Source: Ichthyophis bannanicus (Eukaryota > Chordata > Amphibia > Gymnophiona > Ichthyophiidae). Taken from it: 64,000 nt of DNA. Positions 54,991 to 64,000 of this stretch are shown here, in pieces. The first letter of the stretch is position 1; the number at the start of each line of letters is the position of its first letter. The position numbers were made by a program, and so were the translations under genes. The stretch is from contig CM066047.1 in NCBI GenBank assembly GCA_033557465.1, positions 868,001 through 932,000 on the forward strand, in the 5' to 3' direction. Under the pieces are notes generated by a model. The model had not been told where the DNA came from. It ran no database searches and saw only the letters and a list, made by a program, of their open reading frames with translations.

Positions 54991-56745
54991 GGGGATATGT
55001 CTTTAAATGTGCTACACCTTAACTTCATTGCATGTCCTAAAGGGTTTTTTTTACTGTTTGAAGGCATAAACAACTGATCTACATTTACCTGTTTCAATCC
55101 ATTCATTATCTTATAGACCTCTATTACATCTCCTCTCAGCAGTCTTTTTATCAAGTTGAAGAGCCCTAACCTTTTAAGTCTTTCCTCATAGGAGTATCCT
55201 TTCCATCCCCTTTACCATTTGGTCGCTCTTTGTACCTTGTCTAATTCTGCGATATCCTTTTTAAGATATGGCGACCAGAATTGCACACAATATTAGAGGC
55301 GCAGTCACACCATGGGACGATACAGAGGCGCATTATTTTTTTTTGCTTTCTTGGCCGTGGCTGCACACTGGGCAGAGGGTTTTGACGAATTATCCACGAT
55401 GATGCCAGATCCTTTTCCTGGGTGGTGATTCTTAATATGGAACCTTGCATCCATGTAACTGTAGTTTGGGTTGTCTTTCCTAGGTGCATAAATTTGCATT
55501 TGTCCACATTAAATTTCATCTGCCATTTTGACATCCAGTCTTTTAATTAATCAGGGTCCTCTTGCAAATGTTCACAATCCTCTTGTATTTTAACATCTTT
55601 GAATAGTTTTAAGGGGAGATATGATAGAGGTCTATAAATTAATGAATGGAGTGGAACGCAGATCGATTGTTTGTAATCAGAATATAGAAAGACTAGGGGA
55701 CTTGCAATGAAGCTACAGGGTAACCTATTCAAGACTAATAAGAGAAAATATTTTTTCACTCAACGTGTAATCAAACTCTGGAATTTGTTACCAGAGGATG
55801 TAGTTAAAGCTGGTAGTGTAGCTTGGTTTAAAAAAGGTTTGGACAACTTCCTGGAGGAAAGGTCCATAAACCATTATTAAAAGGGACCCGGGATATCACT
55901 GCTTGACCCAATACAAGCATTGTGGAACCTGTGTGTTTTGGGGAAACTGCTAGGTACTTATGACCTAGATTAGCCACTGTTGGAAACAGGATACTGGGCT
56001 TGATGGATCTTGGTCAGACTCAGTATGGCATATCTTATGTTCCTATGTTTGTATCATCTGCAAATTTGATCATCTTATTCATTCCCATTTCTAGGTCATT
56101 GATAAATGTAAAAAGAAGCAGGCCCGGCACAGATCCCTGGTGGGTACTCCACTATTCACTTGTCTCCTATCCCATGACTTTTTAATTTTGTCAAGTCTCT
56201 CTCATGAGGGACCCTTGTCATAGTCTTTCTGAAAATCAAGATATACTATATCAGCCGGCACACCTTTAAATACCTTTTTATTCACACCTTCAAAAAATAT
56301 ATGTTTAGTAAGACGAGATCTTCCTTGGCTAAAACATTGTTGAATTTTACCCATTAAACCATAACTGACTATACAGTATGCTCGGTAATTTTATTCTTTA
56401 TAGTGGTTTCTACCATTTTGCCCAGTACTGAAGTCAGGCTCACCAGTCTGGTTTTCTGGATCACCCCAGAAACCCTTTAAAAAAAATTGGCGTTCCATTG
56501 GCCATTCTCTAATCTTCAGGTACTACAGATGATTTTAATAATGGTTCACAGATTACTTAGGTCTACAATCTCATTTCAGTTCTTTCAGCACCCTGGTATG
56601 TAATACATCTTCCCGGTTTACTGGAATTTGTTTCATTTTGATACATCACCTTTAACTACCACTTCAGGCATAGGTAACTTCCCTATATCTTTCGAGTAAA
56701 GACTGAAGCAAATAATTCATTCAGTCTCTCCGCTATAGCCTTGTC
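54991..56745 (-). mobile_element. CR1-V, an old CR1-a copy with a CR1 inserted in it
   Basis: The reversed CR1-a protein region is readable in pieces: [18 protein letters not shown] (55534-55241 frame), and after the insertion at 55607-56046 the equivalents of [20 protein letters not shown] and NYRPVSL up to about 56745. It is frameshifted throughout. Confidence 0.75.
55607..56046 (+). mobile_element. CR1-a LINE 3' fragment inserted in CR1-V
   Basis: A + strand CR1-a end: GGGGAGATATGATAGAGGTC through the [11 protein letters not shown] equivalent and the full 3' tail, ending in CTTATGTTCCTATG. CR1-V is rejoined at TTTGTATCATCTGC. Confidence 0.85.
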
Positions 56746-56950
56746 CTCTCTTTTTCAAGTAAATTAGTAGCAAAAAAAACACTGAGTGTGTCATTTGGCC
56801 CATTGGATGTTAAGAGGGATATAATGGGCCCTAAGGGAGGTGGACAAGGCCATAACGGAGAGATTGAACAAATTCTTTCAGTCTTTACTGAAAATGTAGG
56901 AAAGTTACTCATGCCTCAAAGGGTTTTTAAAGGTGATATTCAAGCAGTAT
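56746..56950 (+). mobile_element. CR1-a LINE fragment, + strand
   Basis: Encodes VSFGPLDVKRDI and SVFTENVGKLLMPQRVFKGD, equivalents of ESVGPLDDKGVKG and SVFTEEDVGMLPTTEVVFKG in CR1-Y. Head-to-head with CR1-V. Confidence 0.7.
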
Positions 56951-57280
56951 GTGAATATGCATTTAAACTAGAAAAAGGGGGTGATGGATGTGGAAGGTCA
57001 AGCTCTGGACGTCACCCCCTGCAAAAGCAGATTAAAATCAGAAACAGCCACACTTTTAAACCACACATCAAAAACAAGTGGGAAGATGTGGGCAGAATAA
57101 AATCAATGCAAAATACACACAAGCCAGATAAATGCGGGAAAGCAATGAGCACAAATGCTTGAAGCTTAGCCAACAAAGTTCCGGACCTGGAAGCCCTAAT
57201 GGTGGAAATTGATTTGGACATTGTGGCCATTACAGAAACATGGCTTAATGAATCGGATGATTGGGATATAGCCATGTTAA

Positions 57281-58563
57281 GTATTAAGTGCTGTCGAGTC
57301 TGAGTCGACTCATGGCGACCCTCTGGATAGCTATCCTAAATTGTGTTCGGTTTTCAGTCAGGCGGCTCATTGTTGACAGACTGGTACGCGTAGCTGCTGT
57401 TATTGTATCGATCCATCTCATTGATGGCCTTCCTCTTTTGCGTTGACCTTCTATCTTGCCAAGCATGATGTCTTTCTCTAATGATCTCTCTTCGCATGAT
57501 GTGTCCAAAGTATGAAAGTCGAAGTCTTGTCATCTGAGCTTCTAAAGAAAGCTTAGGTTTGATCTCCTCTAGTTACCGACTGGTTTGTTCTTCGGGCAGT
57601 CCATGGTATAGACAGTATTCGCCGCCAGCACCATAATTCAAAGGCATCAATATTCTTCCTGTCTGTCTTTTTCACTGTCCAGCTTTCACATCCATATGGT
57701 GTTATTGAAAATACCATGGCTTGAACAAGTCGAATCTTTGTAAGGAGAGAGACATCTCTGCTCTTGAGAATCGTATCTAGGTCTTTCATAGCCATTCTGC
57801 CAAGAGCAATGCGTCGTTTGATTTCTTGACTGCTTGTTGCTTCTTTGATAGTTGATCCAAGTAGGTTAAAGTTGTTCACAATTTCAATTTCTTCTCCTTC
57901 AACGATGAACCTGTTGATTATGCCAGTTGTCATGATCTTTGTCTTCTTTACATTAAGGTGCAGGCCCATTTTGAGACTATGTTCTTTAATTGTGAAAAGC
58001 AAATGTTTTAGATCATCTTCACTTTCAGCCAGTAATGTAGTATCATCAGCATAGCGAAGGTTGTTGATGAGTCTTCCACTAGTCTTCACACCTCTGTTGT
58101 CTTGTCTTCATACAGTCCTGCTTCTCTGATGATTTGTTCTGCATATAAATTAAACAGGTAGGGGGAAAGTATGCAGCCTTGTCTTACACCTTTGCTTATT
58201 TTAAACCATTCTGTTTCTCCTTGTTCTGTTCGAACTGTTGCTTCTTGATCAATGTACAGATTGTGCAAGAGAACGATCAGGTGTTCTGGTATACCCATGC
58301 TTCTTAATATGGCCCAGAGTTTCTCATGGTTTACACAGTCACAAGCCTTGCTATAGTTGATAAAGCACAAATAGATATCCTTTAGGTATTCTTTAGTCTT
58401 TTCAAGGATCCATCTCACATCCGCAATGATGTCTCTCGTTCCTCGCCCTTTCCTGAACCCTGCTTGCACTTCAGGTAGTTCTTGTTCCAGGTATGGTTGT
58501 AGTCTCTTTTGAATAATCAGTAGAATCTTGCTGGCATGTGGGATCAGAGCGATTGTTCGATAG
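57281..58563 (-). mobile_element. RTE (BovB-type) LINE inserted in CR1-b, 5'-truncated
   Basis: A - strand element whose protein matches the BovB/RTE clade motif by motif. The 3' end, read on +, starts AGTATTAAGTGCTGTCGAGT and GACTCATGGCGACC. Its junctions with CR1-b are at about 57280 and 58564. The endonuclease is missing. Confidence 0.85.
57284..58469 (-). pseudogene. RTE/BovB-type reverse transcriptase, frameshifted
   Basis: Frame 58469-58086 reads QAGFRKGRGTRDIIADVRW, GVRQGCILSPYLFNLYAEQI. Frame 58089-57553 reads LRYADDTTLLAESEDDLKHL (catalytic YADD), GLHLNVKKTKIM, IKRRIALGRMAMKDL, YGCESWTVKKTDRKNIDAFE and WCWRRILSIPWTARRTNQSV. Frame 57508-57284 has GQRKRGRPSMRWIDTI and ends with a RVAMSRLRLDST equivalent of the clade terminus. 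At least two frame breaks. The CESWTxKK..IDAFELWCWRR signature is characteristic of BovB-type RTE elements. Confidence 0.87.
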
Positions 58564-58617
58564 CTGGCTATAATCTATTCAGAAGAGACAGAGAAAATGG
58601 AAAAGGAGGAGTATGTC

Positions 58618-58633
58618 AAAAGCAGTATTAAAG
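58618..58633 (+). repeat. 16-bp target duplication, left copy (foldback insertion)
   Basis: AAAAGCAGTATTAAAG, identical to 58969-58984. Confidence 0.9.
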
Positions 58634-58968
58634 TACAAGAAGCAAACCCTATCAGAATCACCTAGTACACCAGAAACCAAAAAATCCTGATATCTAATAT
58701 CCCCTGTTAAATTTTTTTGTCGGAGCTAGTCGGCCCAGTGCATAGAAACTGTCCATGCACCACTGCGACCTCTCCTTTTATTAAATAACTTTATCAAACT
58801 AAAACAGCAAACTTAGCTTTGTCGAAGAGTGTGCTTGTGTGCAACACTCTTCGACAAAGCTAAGTTTGCTATTTTACTTTGATAAAGTTATTTAATAAAA
58901 GGAGAGGTCACAGTGGTGCATGGACAGTTTCTATGCACTGGGCCGACTAGCTCCGACAAAAAAAATTG
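58634..58968. mobile_element. 335-bp insertion with a long perfect-type foldback
   Basis: It contains about 75 bp of single-copy sequence and then an inverted repeat with arms of about 122 bp (58710-58832 and 58844-58966) around an 11-bp loop. Arm tips read TTTTTTTGTCGGAGCTAGTC and its complement. It is flanked by a 16-bp target duplication inside CR1-b. There is no coding frame. Whether this is a MITE or an RNA-templated snap-back is open. Confidence 0.85.
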
Positions 58969-59541
58969 AAAAGCAGTATTAAAGCTACTGAAATGCAGGG
59001 GGCATGAGGAAAAGAAGCGCTCTGGATTGTGTTGGAAAGAGGAGATGGCACTGTCATCCATACTGCTTTAGTCTACAGACCTCCGACCCAAATGGAAAAG
59101 ACAGATAACGAATTGATTATAGATATTGCCAAGATAGCCACAAAGGGGGAAGCAATCATATTGGGTGACTTTAATCTACCTGATGTGGATTGGATTACTC
59201 CTTCTGCAAATCTGGAAAGAAGCAAAACAATTGTGGATGCTTTCCAAGATGCGTTACTTAGACAAATGGTGATGGAACCAACCAGGTTTAGCTCAACGCT
59301 GGATTTAGTGCTCACCAACGGTGATAGCATGTCGAATGTCTGCGTGAGTGCCCCTGTAAACAGCAGCGATCATCACACGGTGTGGTTTGAGATAAAATCC
59401 ATGGTACAGGCCAATCATAGCAAGCTCAAAGTCCTAAACTTCAAAAACACCGACTTCAGTAAAATGGCCAAGTACCTAAAGGAGGAGTTGGCAGGGTGGA
59501 AGGGGATAAGGGAAGTGGAATTGTAATGGGCTAAACTAAAG

Positions 59542-61310
59542 GTGGCAATAAAAGGGGTAGCAGATAAATATGTAAGAAAAGTAAACAAAAACAAGAGGAG
59601 AAGACAACCTATTTGGTTTTCCAAAGAAGTGGCTGCTCAAAGGCAAAAAACACAGCTTTTGCAAAATTCAAAAGCTTACAAACAGAGGAACACAAATGAA
59701 TACAGGATCAAACTCAGAGACAAAGAGAAATAAGGATAGCAAAATCAAAGGCAGAGGAAAAGATGGCTAAAGATGTTAAGTGTGGCAACAAAACCTTCAG
59801 GTATGTTCGGGAAAGGAAGAAGATCAGAGGTGGAATTGCAGGACTCAGTGCTTGGAACGGACTTGTGGAAAGTGACATTGAAAAAGCGAAATTGCTAAAC
59901 GAATACTTCTGCCCTGTTTTTACTAAAGAAAGTCCTGGAGAAGGACCACCTGTGACTCCCATATATAGAAATGGGAATGAAGTAGATACCACACCATTCA
60001 CATAAGATGAAGTGTTAGAACAACTTGCAAAATGGAAAGTGGACAAGGCCATGGTACCAGATGGGATACTTCCCAGGATACTGAAAGAGCTCAGAGAGGT
60101 TCTTGCAGGGCCGTTAAAGGATGTTTTCAACAGATCCTTGGAAACAGGAAAGGTTCCTCAGGACTGGAGAATGGTTGATGTCGTACCTCTACACAAAAGT
60201 GGTGACAGGGAAGAAGTGTCAAACTACAGGCCTGTGAGCCTTACCTCAGTGGCGGGAAAAATAATGGAGGCTCTCCTGAAAAAGTGAATAGTGAACGTTC
60301 TCAAAACCAACAAGTTGCAAGGTCTGAGGCAACATGGTTTTACCGAAGGACGATCTTGCCAAAACAAATCTGATTGAGTTCTTTGACTGGGTGACCAGGG
60401 AGCTAGATCAGGGGCATACAATGGATGTCATCTACCTGGATTTTAGCAAAGCCTTTGATACTGTTCCTCATAGGAGGCTTATCAATAAACTCAGTAGCTT
60501 GGGGATGGATCCTTAGATGGTAAATTGGATCCGAAATTGGTTGACTGACAGACGACAGAAGGTGATGGTAAATGGAGCTCACTTGGATGAAGAGAAGGTG
60601 ATTAGCGGGGTGCCCCAGGGTTCGGTCCTGTGCCCAGCACTGTATTTGTGAGTGATATTGCTGAAGGACTGAATGGAAAAGTCTGTCTTTTTGCAGATGA
60701 GACAAAAATTTGCAACAGGGTGGACTCCCCCGAGGGAGTGGTTAACATGAGGAAAGATGTACAAAAGCTGGAAGAATGGTCTAATGCTTGGCAATTAAGA
60801 TTTAATGCAAAGAAGTGCAGAATCGTGCACTTGGGTAGCAGAAATCCAAGGGAAATGTACGCGATAGGGGGCGAGAGGTTGGTGTGCATGGATCAGGATT
60901 AAGACCTTGGTGGGATTATTTCTGAAGATCTCAAGGTGGCAAAACAGTGCGACAAGGCAGTGGCAACAGCCAGAAGGATGTTGGGCTGCATTCAAAGAGG
61001 AATTACCAGCAGAAAGGAAGAGGTACTTATGCCACTGTACAAGTAACTGGTGAGGCCTCACTTGGAATACTGTGTTCAGTTTTGGAGACCATATCTTGTA
61101 AAGGATGTAAAAAGACTGGAAACTGTTCAGAGGAAGGCGACCAAAATGATTTGGAGCCTGCGTCAGAAACCTTATGAAAAGAGACTTGAAGACCTAAACA
61201 TGTACACTTTGAAGGAGAGGAGGGACAGGGGAGATATGATTCAGACCTTTAAATACTTAAAGGGAAATAATGAACAAACCAAACCTCTTCCAAAGACGGG
61301 GAAACTGTAA
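59542..61310 (+). pseudogene. CR1-b reverse transcriptase, several frame breaks
   Basis: The reading resumes in pieces: 59763-60005 (NKTFRYVRERKKI, EKAKLLNEYFCPVFTKE), 60012-60287 ([35 protein letters not shown]), 60334-60516 (IYLDFSKAFDTVPHRRLI), near 60600 a GVPQGSVL equivalent, 60630-60902 (LFADETKI, catalytic FADD changed to FADE; LGSRNP), 61050-61310 ([33 protein letters not shown]) and the tail YFFTERVVDAWNALPMEVVG to 61509. Stops and frameshifts make it non-functional. Confidence 0.85.
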
Positions 61311-61707
61311 AACTAGAGGGCATAACAGGAAGCTGCAAGGTGGTAAATTGAAAGGCAATGTCAGCAAATACTTTTTCACAGAAAGGGTGGTGGATGCTTG
61401 GAATGCCCTCCCGATGGAAGTGGTGGGGGCAGACACGGTGACGGAATTCAAAATGGCATGGGACAGACACAGTGGATCCCTTTACAGCAACAGGATAAAA
61501 TCAAAATAAATTGAACCATCTAATTTCTCAACAAATAGGGGTGTCCTACATGAAGTGGTGGGTTCACCCCTAGACAAAGACATGAGGAAGGGTGGCCTGC
61601 ACAGAGCGGCAGGTGCACCTACTCTTGCCATCGTACTGGGCAGACTAGATGGACCATACTGGTCTTTATCTGCCATCATTTACTGTGTTACTATATATAT
61701 CGAACTA

Positions 61708-62025
61708 TATTTATTTATTTAACACTTATTTCTATACCGCTCTTTCCCAAGTATCAAGTGCGGTTTACATTGAACAGTAAATTATAAGGTATGTGAAATT
61801 ACATACCTAGTCGTTTTACATAGAACAGATGGAACTATTTACACGTAACAATATAACATTTGAACAGTAAAAGTTATAACGTATTTACATTATGGGTACT
61901 TACAAATTATATGATAGAACAAAATTGTGGTGCGTTTAAATTTTGTGTGTTATGTAGTATTGTAGTTTGCTAACATGTGTCTCTTTGTGTATTCTGAGTA
62001 AGTAGTAATTGAGTAATTGAAAAAA
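61708..62025 (-). mobile_element. L2-type 3' tail fragment
   Basis: TTTATTTATTTAACACTTATTTCTATACCGCTC then TGCGGTTTACATTGAACAG, the reversed tail type seen at 35613-35928; the rest is AT-rich 3' untranslated sequence. Its end against the CR1-a at 62030 is approximate. Confidence 0.6.
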
Positions 62026-62029
62026 GTAT

Positions 62030-62860
62030 TGATAAACTGGGAAGATGTATTACATCTGTTAGATAAACTGAAGAATAGTAAATCACCTGGACTGGACTGT
62101 AAATATCTGAGGGCGTTGAAAGAACTGGAGAAAACCAACATGGATTTAGCCAAGGAAAGTCTTGTCTTACTAAAATATTAGATTTTTTTGTAGGTGTGAG
62201 TAAACAAGTAGACAAGGGTGAGCTGCTCAATAGTGTATCTGGATTTTCAGAAAACCTTTGACAAGGTCCCTCATGAGAGAGACTCTTAGCAAAAATAAGT
62301 CATGGGATAGGAGGCAGTCTACTATTGTAGATCAGGAACTGGTTAAAAGATAGAAAGCAGAGAGTAAGGCTAAATGGTCAATTTTCTCAATGGAGAAAGG
62401 TGAATAGTGGAGTTACCCTAGGGTTCTGTGCTGGGCCCGCTGCTTTTTAACATCTTCATAAAAACGCAATGTGTGCCTTCGAGTCACTGCTGACTTCCAT
62501 CTTCATAAATGACCTAGAAATGGGGATAACGAGTGGGATGATCAAATTTGTTAAGATGCAAGAGGATTGCGAAAAATTGTTAGAGGACCTTAATAAATTG
62601 GAAGACTAGACACGCATAGGAAAGAACAACCCAAACTATGGTTACACGATGCCTCTGTATCATTCCATGGTGCGACTGCACCTTTGAGTATTGTGTGCAA
62701 TTCTGGTCGCCGTATCTTAAAGGATATAGCAGAATTAGAGAGAGTACAGAGAAGAGCCAACAAAATAGTAAAAGAGATGGAAATATAGCCCTATGAGGAA
62801 AGGCTTAAAAGATTAGGGCTTTTCAACTTGGGAAAGAGGCAGCTGAGGGAAGATTAGATA
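62030..62860 (+). mobile_element. CR1-a LINE copy, decayed, with internal deletions
   Basis: Pieces of the CR1-a protein in order: GRCITSVR-like start, SPGLDCKYLRALKEL, GKSCLTKILDFF, a [13 protein letters not shown] equivalent, [11 protein letters not shown], a short DKLED, then the [17 protein letters not shown] and [16 protein letters not shown] equivalents. Many indels. It is interrupted by the RTE micro-insertion and cut by an L2 at 62861. Confidence 0.75.
62463..62497 (-). mobile_element. 35-bp RTE 3'-end micro-insertion with 12-bp target duplication
   Basis: AACGCAATGTGTGCCTTCGA...CTGACTTC lies between two copies of CATCTTCATAAA (62451-62462 and 62498-62509) within CR1-a. The inserted bases resemble the RTE 3' end at 63936-64000 (AATGCGTGCCTTTTGAGTC) and 57281. 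Confidence 0.8.
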
Positions 62861-63095
62861 AGACATCAAATATTTCCGCAAATCCCTCAAGACTCTATTA
62901 TTCACAGAAGTCTATGATTGTGGGACATAAAGAACTCATGCTCCACTGATGTATGAGCTAGAGCAAAGAACTAATTAATCTATGTCTATATGTATCTCTT
63001 GTCATCCCTTCCCTTCTGTTCTATGTAAATCCACAATTGTATCGTTAACCACTTTGATTGAAATATAAAGTGGTATACAAATCTGATTAAATAAA
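62861..63095 (+). mobile_element. L2-type LINE 3' fragment
   Basis: Encodes the last residues YFRKSLKTLLFTEVYDCGT before a stop, then a 3' tail with ACCACTTTGATTGAAATATAAAGTGGT (hairpin stem) and TTAAATAAATAAATG. Confidence 0.8.
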
Positions 63096-63099
63096 TAAA

Positions 63100-63935
63100 T
63101 GATAGTGGCAGGAAGTGATCCTGTAGCAGGACCTGTCCTCCAGATAATGTAAAACCCTCTCGCACTGAGGAGGTTTCTCCAGGGCCATGTGCCCACAAGG
63201 GAAGGGTTAGGTCAGCCATTATAGTTGATGGTTTCATTATTAGGCATGTAGATAGCTGTTTGGCTGGTGGACAAGAGGATTGCCTGGTAACATGCCTACC
63301 TGATGTGAAAGTAGCATACCTCGCGCGCCACCTAGACAAGGTCTTAAATAGTGCCAGGGAGGAGTCTGCTATCTTGGTACATGCTGGTACCAGTGGACAT
63401 AGGCAAGTGTGGTAGGGAGGGTCTAGAGAACAATTTTAGGCTTTTAGGTAGGAAGTTGAAACCCAGAACTTCCAGGATAGCATTCTCCAAAATGCTTCCT
63501 GTTCCATGCGCAAGACTCAGAAGGCAGGCGGAGCTCCGGAGTCTCAATGCATGGATGAGACGATGTTGCAAGGAAGAGGGTTTTGGATTTGTTAGGAACT
63601 GGGGAACATTTTGGGGAAAGGAGGGGCTTTTCTGAAGGGATGGGCTCCATATTAACTGGGATGGAATCAGGCTGCTGGCATTAACCTTTAAAAAGGAGAT
63701 AGCGCAGCTTTTAAACTAGATAATAGGGGAGAAACGACAGTCGCCCAAAAGCGCATGGTTTGGAACAATGTTTCCTTGAAGGATACTAGCAAAAGATTGA
63801 AGTTAGCGCATATCGACAGAGAGGTTCCAGTAAAGACAAAAGTAACCCAAATGCCCTTGAGTACAGAGCAGACAGAGCTTAACGATTCTAAATTACCCCT
63901 GCCTACCGATAACCAGATTAATATGAATAAAGTAA
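63100..63935 (+). pseudogene. CR1 ORF1 esterase-domain remnant
   Basis: Degraded reading of the SGNH-hydrolase (esterase) domain that many vertebrate CR1 elements carry in ORF1. AIIVDGFIIRHVD stands where VxGDSIIRHVD is expected, then AILVHAGTSGH for the VHVGTND block, and in another frame KMLPVPCARLRRQAELRSLN, WMRRCCKEEGFGFVRNW, GLHINWDGIRLLA and FKKEIAQLLN. The GDS nucleophile serine is lost, and frameshifts lie near 63400 and 63640. A tail of about 230 bp with Lys/Thr-rich codons follows. Probably the 5' part of a CR1-b copy. Confidence 0.75.
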
Positions 63936-64000
63936 AAAAATGTAATGCGTGCCTTTTGAGTCAGTCCTGACTCCTGGCGACCCAGAAGCTCCTGGGTTTT
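63936..64000 (-). mobile_element. RTE LINE 3' end, running out of the window
   Basis: AATGTAATGCGTGCCTTTTG, AGTCAGTCCTGACTCCTGGC and GACCCAGAAGCTCC are the + reading of an RTE 3' end on the - strand, like that at 57281-57330. It interrupts the CR1 ORF1 remnant. Confidence 0.75.

Larger units (their letters stand above)
57150..59526 (+). pseudogene. CR1-b endonuclease domain, interrupted twice
   Basis: This is the N-terminal domain of CR1-b ORF2, which would nick DNA for target-primed reverse transcription. NARSLANKVPDLEALMVEI and TETWLNESDDWDIA lie at 57160-57270; 58564-58633 and 58985 onward continue GYNLF, RRDRENGK. Then 59029-59526 reads ALVYRPPTQMEKTDNEL, EAIILGDFNLPDVDW, LDLVLTNGD and SDHHTVWFEI, i.e. 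the GDFN and SDHH active-site motifs. The RTE and foldback insertions and a TAA/TGA near 59014 and 59525 break it. Confidence 0.82.
56951..61697 (+). mobile_element. CR1-b LINE, long copy with two insertions
   Basis: A CR1 family distinct from CR1-a. Pieces in order: 56951-57280 (start of endonuclease), RTE insertion, 58564-58633, foldback insertion, 58985-61510 (endonuclease to RT end), 3' untranslated tail to GTGTTACTATATATA. About 3 kb net. Confidence 0.85.

Overview
The window is vertebrate nuclear DNA, most likely from an amphibian with a large genome. A caecilian is my best guess, because DIRS, CR1, L2 and L1 elements are all abundant here; the species is inferred, not read directly. 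The only host-gene sequence I can support is one 120-bp coding exon of a homeodomain-interacting protein kinase, closest to HIPK3, at 44422-44541 on the + strand. It has clean AG/GT borders. The rest is intronic DNA filled by retrotransposons in various states of decay. There are no operons, CRISPR arrays or rRNA/tRNA genes.

Layout. 1-543: 3' end of a DIRS (tyrosine-recombinase) retrotransposon. 544-2990: unassigned DNA with a CR1 tail and a LINE C-terminus. 2991-7168: DIRS-B, cut at both ends, abutting the complete DIRS-C (7169-12697), whose RT/RNase H frame is open for 671 codons. 12698-14178: a CR1 on the - strand. 14182-42460: one CR1 (CR1-X, + strand) that hosts a deep nest. It is interrupted by an L2 with a 58-bp target duplication (14589-15980), by DIRS-E (16742-39516) and by CR1-Y (39797-41918). 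DIRS-E carries a LINE (LINE-Z), which carries DIRS-D (18721-33730). DIRS-D is split by a full-length L1 (23554-32859, - strand, 18-bp target duplication), and that L1 holds an L2 and a CR1. The nest is six layers deep.

42461-43530: a DIRS-G fragment and a CR1-b tail. 43531-44669: unique intron with the HIPK3 exon. 44670-44945: a tRNA-derived CORE-type SINE with an L2-like tail. 44994-51282: two truncated DIRS-G copies separated by a CR1 fragment. 51283-56950: intron, CR1 mosaics and the second copy of an unclassified 1507-bp repeat (the first is at 35929-37435). 56951-61697: a CR1-b interrupted by a BovB/RTE-type LINE and by a 335-bp foldback element. 61698-64000: L2 tails, a decayed CR1-a containing a 35-bp RTE micro-insertion, a CR1 ORF1 esterase remnant, and the start of another RTE at the window edge.

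How the parts work together: each DIRS has gag, an overlapping RT/RNase H/methyltransferase-like frame and a tyrosine recombinase. These are bracketed by inverted terminal repeats of about 160 bp and an internal complementary region used to complete the ends through a circular intermediate. The LINEs (CR1, L2, L1, RTE) use target-primed reverse transcription, and the SINE probably borrows L2 machinery through its 3' hairpin. All eight DIRS copies lie in the sense direction of the host gene, and every preserved 3' end carries a perfect CAG|GTAAGT donor-like motif.
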